This document shows positions 28,230-29,258 of a stretch of DNA of 29,258 bases, piece by piece. Under the pieces are notes generated by a model. The model had not been told where the DNA came from and did not search any database. It saw nothing but the letters and a program-made list of their open reading frames with translations. Where the stretch lies: IMG/VR virus record IMGVR_UViG_3300045456_000050, positions 1 to 29,258 of that record; one strand, given 5' to 3'. A program made the translations under genes and the position numbers. Each line of letters starts with the position of its first letter. The stretch's first letter is position 1. The DNA comes from a virus.

Positions 28230-29258
28230 GTGAAACTCCCCAATAGTCACGGCACTGTATATAAAGAAAAAGGCCGCAGGCGCAAACCCTGGGCGGCCAG
28301 AATCACCTTGGGCTGGACGGACGAAGGCAAGCAGCTGCGTCAACTCATAGGGCACTTTGCCACCAAGCAGGAGGGGCTTGACGCCTTGGCCATGCACAGG
28401 ATCAGCCCGGTATCGCCAAAGTCAAACCTAACCCTGGCCGAATTATACCAAGAATGGTCTGCCGGCAAATACAGAAATATCTCCAAGGCCACTCAGGACA
28501 ACTACCGGGCCGCTTGGAAATACATTAAACGTTATGAAAAGGCAAAGTTTAAGGATCTGCGTACAAATCACTGGCAAGACGTGATAGACAAGTGCGCCGA
28601 AGAAAAACTAAGCAAATCCACCTTGGAAAAAATCCGCACCCTGGCCGTCATGCTAAATAACTTTGCCATGCAAAACGACATCATCAACAAAAACTACGCC
28701 AAGTTCGTCGGGCTTCCCAAGTCCGAGCGGACAAAAAAGGCCCACTTCACCGACCTGGAGGTTAAGAAAATCTCGGAGGCGGCCAAAACCATCCCGTGGG
28801 CGGATACCATTTTAATCATGATAAAGACGGGCCTGCGCATATCCGAAATGCTGGGCCTGACCCGCTTTAACGTAGACCTGAACAACTGGGTAATTACCGG
28901 CGGCATTAAAACGGAGGCTGGGAAGGACAGAATAATACCGGTGCACGAGGATATAAAAGAGTATATAAGAAAGTGGTACGTCAAGGGCGGCGAAACCCTG
29001 ATTTGCGACGACAAAGGCAAGAAGCTGACGGCTAAGAGATATCGGGACAAAATGTATTACCCGGCACTCGAAGCGGTCGGCACAAGGAAATTGACCCCGC
29101 ACGCCTGCCGGCATACTTTCTGCACTAGGCTGTCCGATGCGGGCGTCAAGACAGTGGATATCCAGAAGCTTGCCGGCCACGCCGACCACGGCTTCACGGC
29201 TAACACATACACCCATCCGGAGATCGAGGCGCTAAGGACAGCTGTTAATAAGGCTTAA
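28230..29258 (+). CDS. int: Phage tyrosine integrase
   Basis: A 342-residue tyrosine recombinase that inserts and, with an excisionase, removes the prophage. The N-terminal arm-binding part begins KLPNSHGTVYKEKGRRRKPW, followed by a SAM-like core-binding domain (LTLAELYQEWSAGKYRNIS onward). The catalytic domain has Arg in TGLRISEML, Lys in GGIKTEAGKDR, HACRH in LTPHACRHTF, His in AGHADHG and the Tyr nucleophile in NTYTHPE. GTG 28230 is chosen because GGGAGATG lies just upstream; the frame itself opens at GTG 28194. It is complete and ends on the last base of the window, so the attachment site next to it is not visible. Confidence 0.92.
   Translation: MKLPNSHGTVYKEKGRRRKPWAARITLGWTDEGKQLRQLIGHFATKQEGLDALAMHRISPVSPKSNLTLAELYQEWSAGKYRNISKATQDNYRAAWKYIKRYEKAKFKDLRTNHWQDVIDKCAEEKLSKSTLEKIRTLAVMLNNFAMQNDIINKNYAKFVGLPKSERTKKAHFTDLEVKKISEAAKTIPWADTILIMIKTGLRISEMLGLTRFNVDLNNWVITGGIKTEAGKDRIIPVHEDIKEYIRKWYVKGGETLICDDKGKKLTAKRYRDKMYYPALEAVGTRKLTPHACRHTFCTRLSDAGVKTVDIQKLAGHADHGFTANTYTHPEIEALRTAVNKA

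Noticed and set aside
1-29258. CRISPR arrays, insertion sequences and rRNA genes
   Set aside because: No regularly spaced direct repeats of CRISPR size, no transposase reading frame and no rRNA-like sequence were seen on either strand.

Overview
This window reads as one end of a temperate phage genome, or a prophage remnant, of a Firmicutes host. Clostridia or Negativicutes-like is my inference. The reasons are strong GGAGG-type ribosome binding sites, frequent GTG and TTG starts, a G39P-type helicase loader next to a DnaD-like replication protein, a RinA/ArpU-type late activator, and several Firmicutes phage families (DUF1064, DUF932, DUF2292). Composition is near 50% GC over the phage core and more AT-rich in the accessory patches. 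The first base is the start codon of one gene and the last base is the stop of the integrase, so the window was probably cut at gene boundaries.

Layout, right to left in the direction of lytic transcription. 28.2-29.3 kb: tyrosine integrase (+). 24.6-28.0 kb: an accessory block (+) between immunity region and integrase, holding a TPR-like protein, a structured small RNA plus NYN-domain nuclease, and a RelA/SpoT-type nucleotide synthetase followed by a two-TM protein with a GAF-like domain. 23.4-24.6 kb: genetic switch with a Cro-like gene (-), a CI-like repressor (+), an ImmA/IrrE-like peptidase (+) and a set of 13-bp TCAC/GTGA operators. 21.3-23.4 kb: small regulators, a cysteine-rich microprotein and two broken small genes. 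14.7-21.3 kb: DUF932 protein, a probable annealing protein and an SbcC/SbcD pair. 10.0-14.6 kb: a cytosine methyltransferase, a tRNA-like structured RNA candidate, a DnaD-like initiator carrying 11-bp GGG-rich repeats (candidate origin), a helicase loader and a DUF1064 nuclease-like protein. 8.7-9.9 kb: AT-rich membrane protein and late activator, ending in a terminator. 0.8-8.6 kb: packaging module of two D12 adenine methyltransferases, ParB-like protein, small and large terminase, portal and a MuF head protein. 0-0.8 kb: a ribbon-helix-helix protein with its own promoter and operator, and an excisionase-like gene (+).

How they work together: integrase and the CI/Cro/ImmA-type switch control lysogeny. 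The DnaD-like protein and G39P-like loader would recruit the host helicase. SbcCD, the annealing protein and DUF932 form a recombination set. The RinA/ArpU-like protein probably turns on the packaging operon. The methyltransferases probably protect phage DNA from host restriction. No scaffold, capsid, tail or lysis gene lies after the MuF gene, so the element is either truncated, a satellite-like remnant, or continues beyond the window.

Most interesting are the RelA-like synthetase with a 2TM-GAF partner (possible nucleotide-signal defence pair), the promoter-RNA-terminator-NYN arrangement (possible RNA-antitoxin system), the MuF protein with a C-terminal HExxH metallopeptidase-like domain, and the tRNA-like RNA upstream of the replication gene. 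All functional statements rest on reading the sequence by eye; no database search was run.
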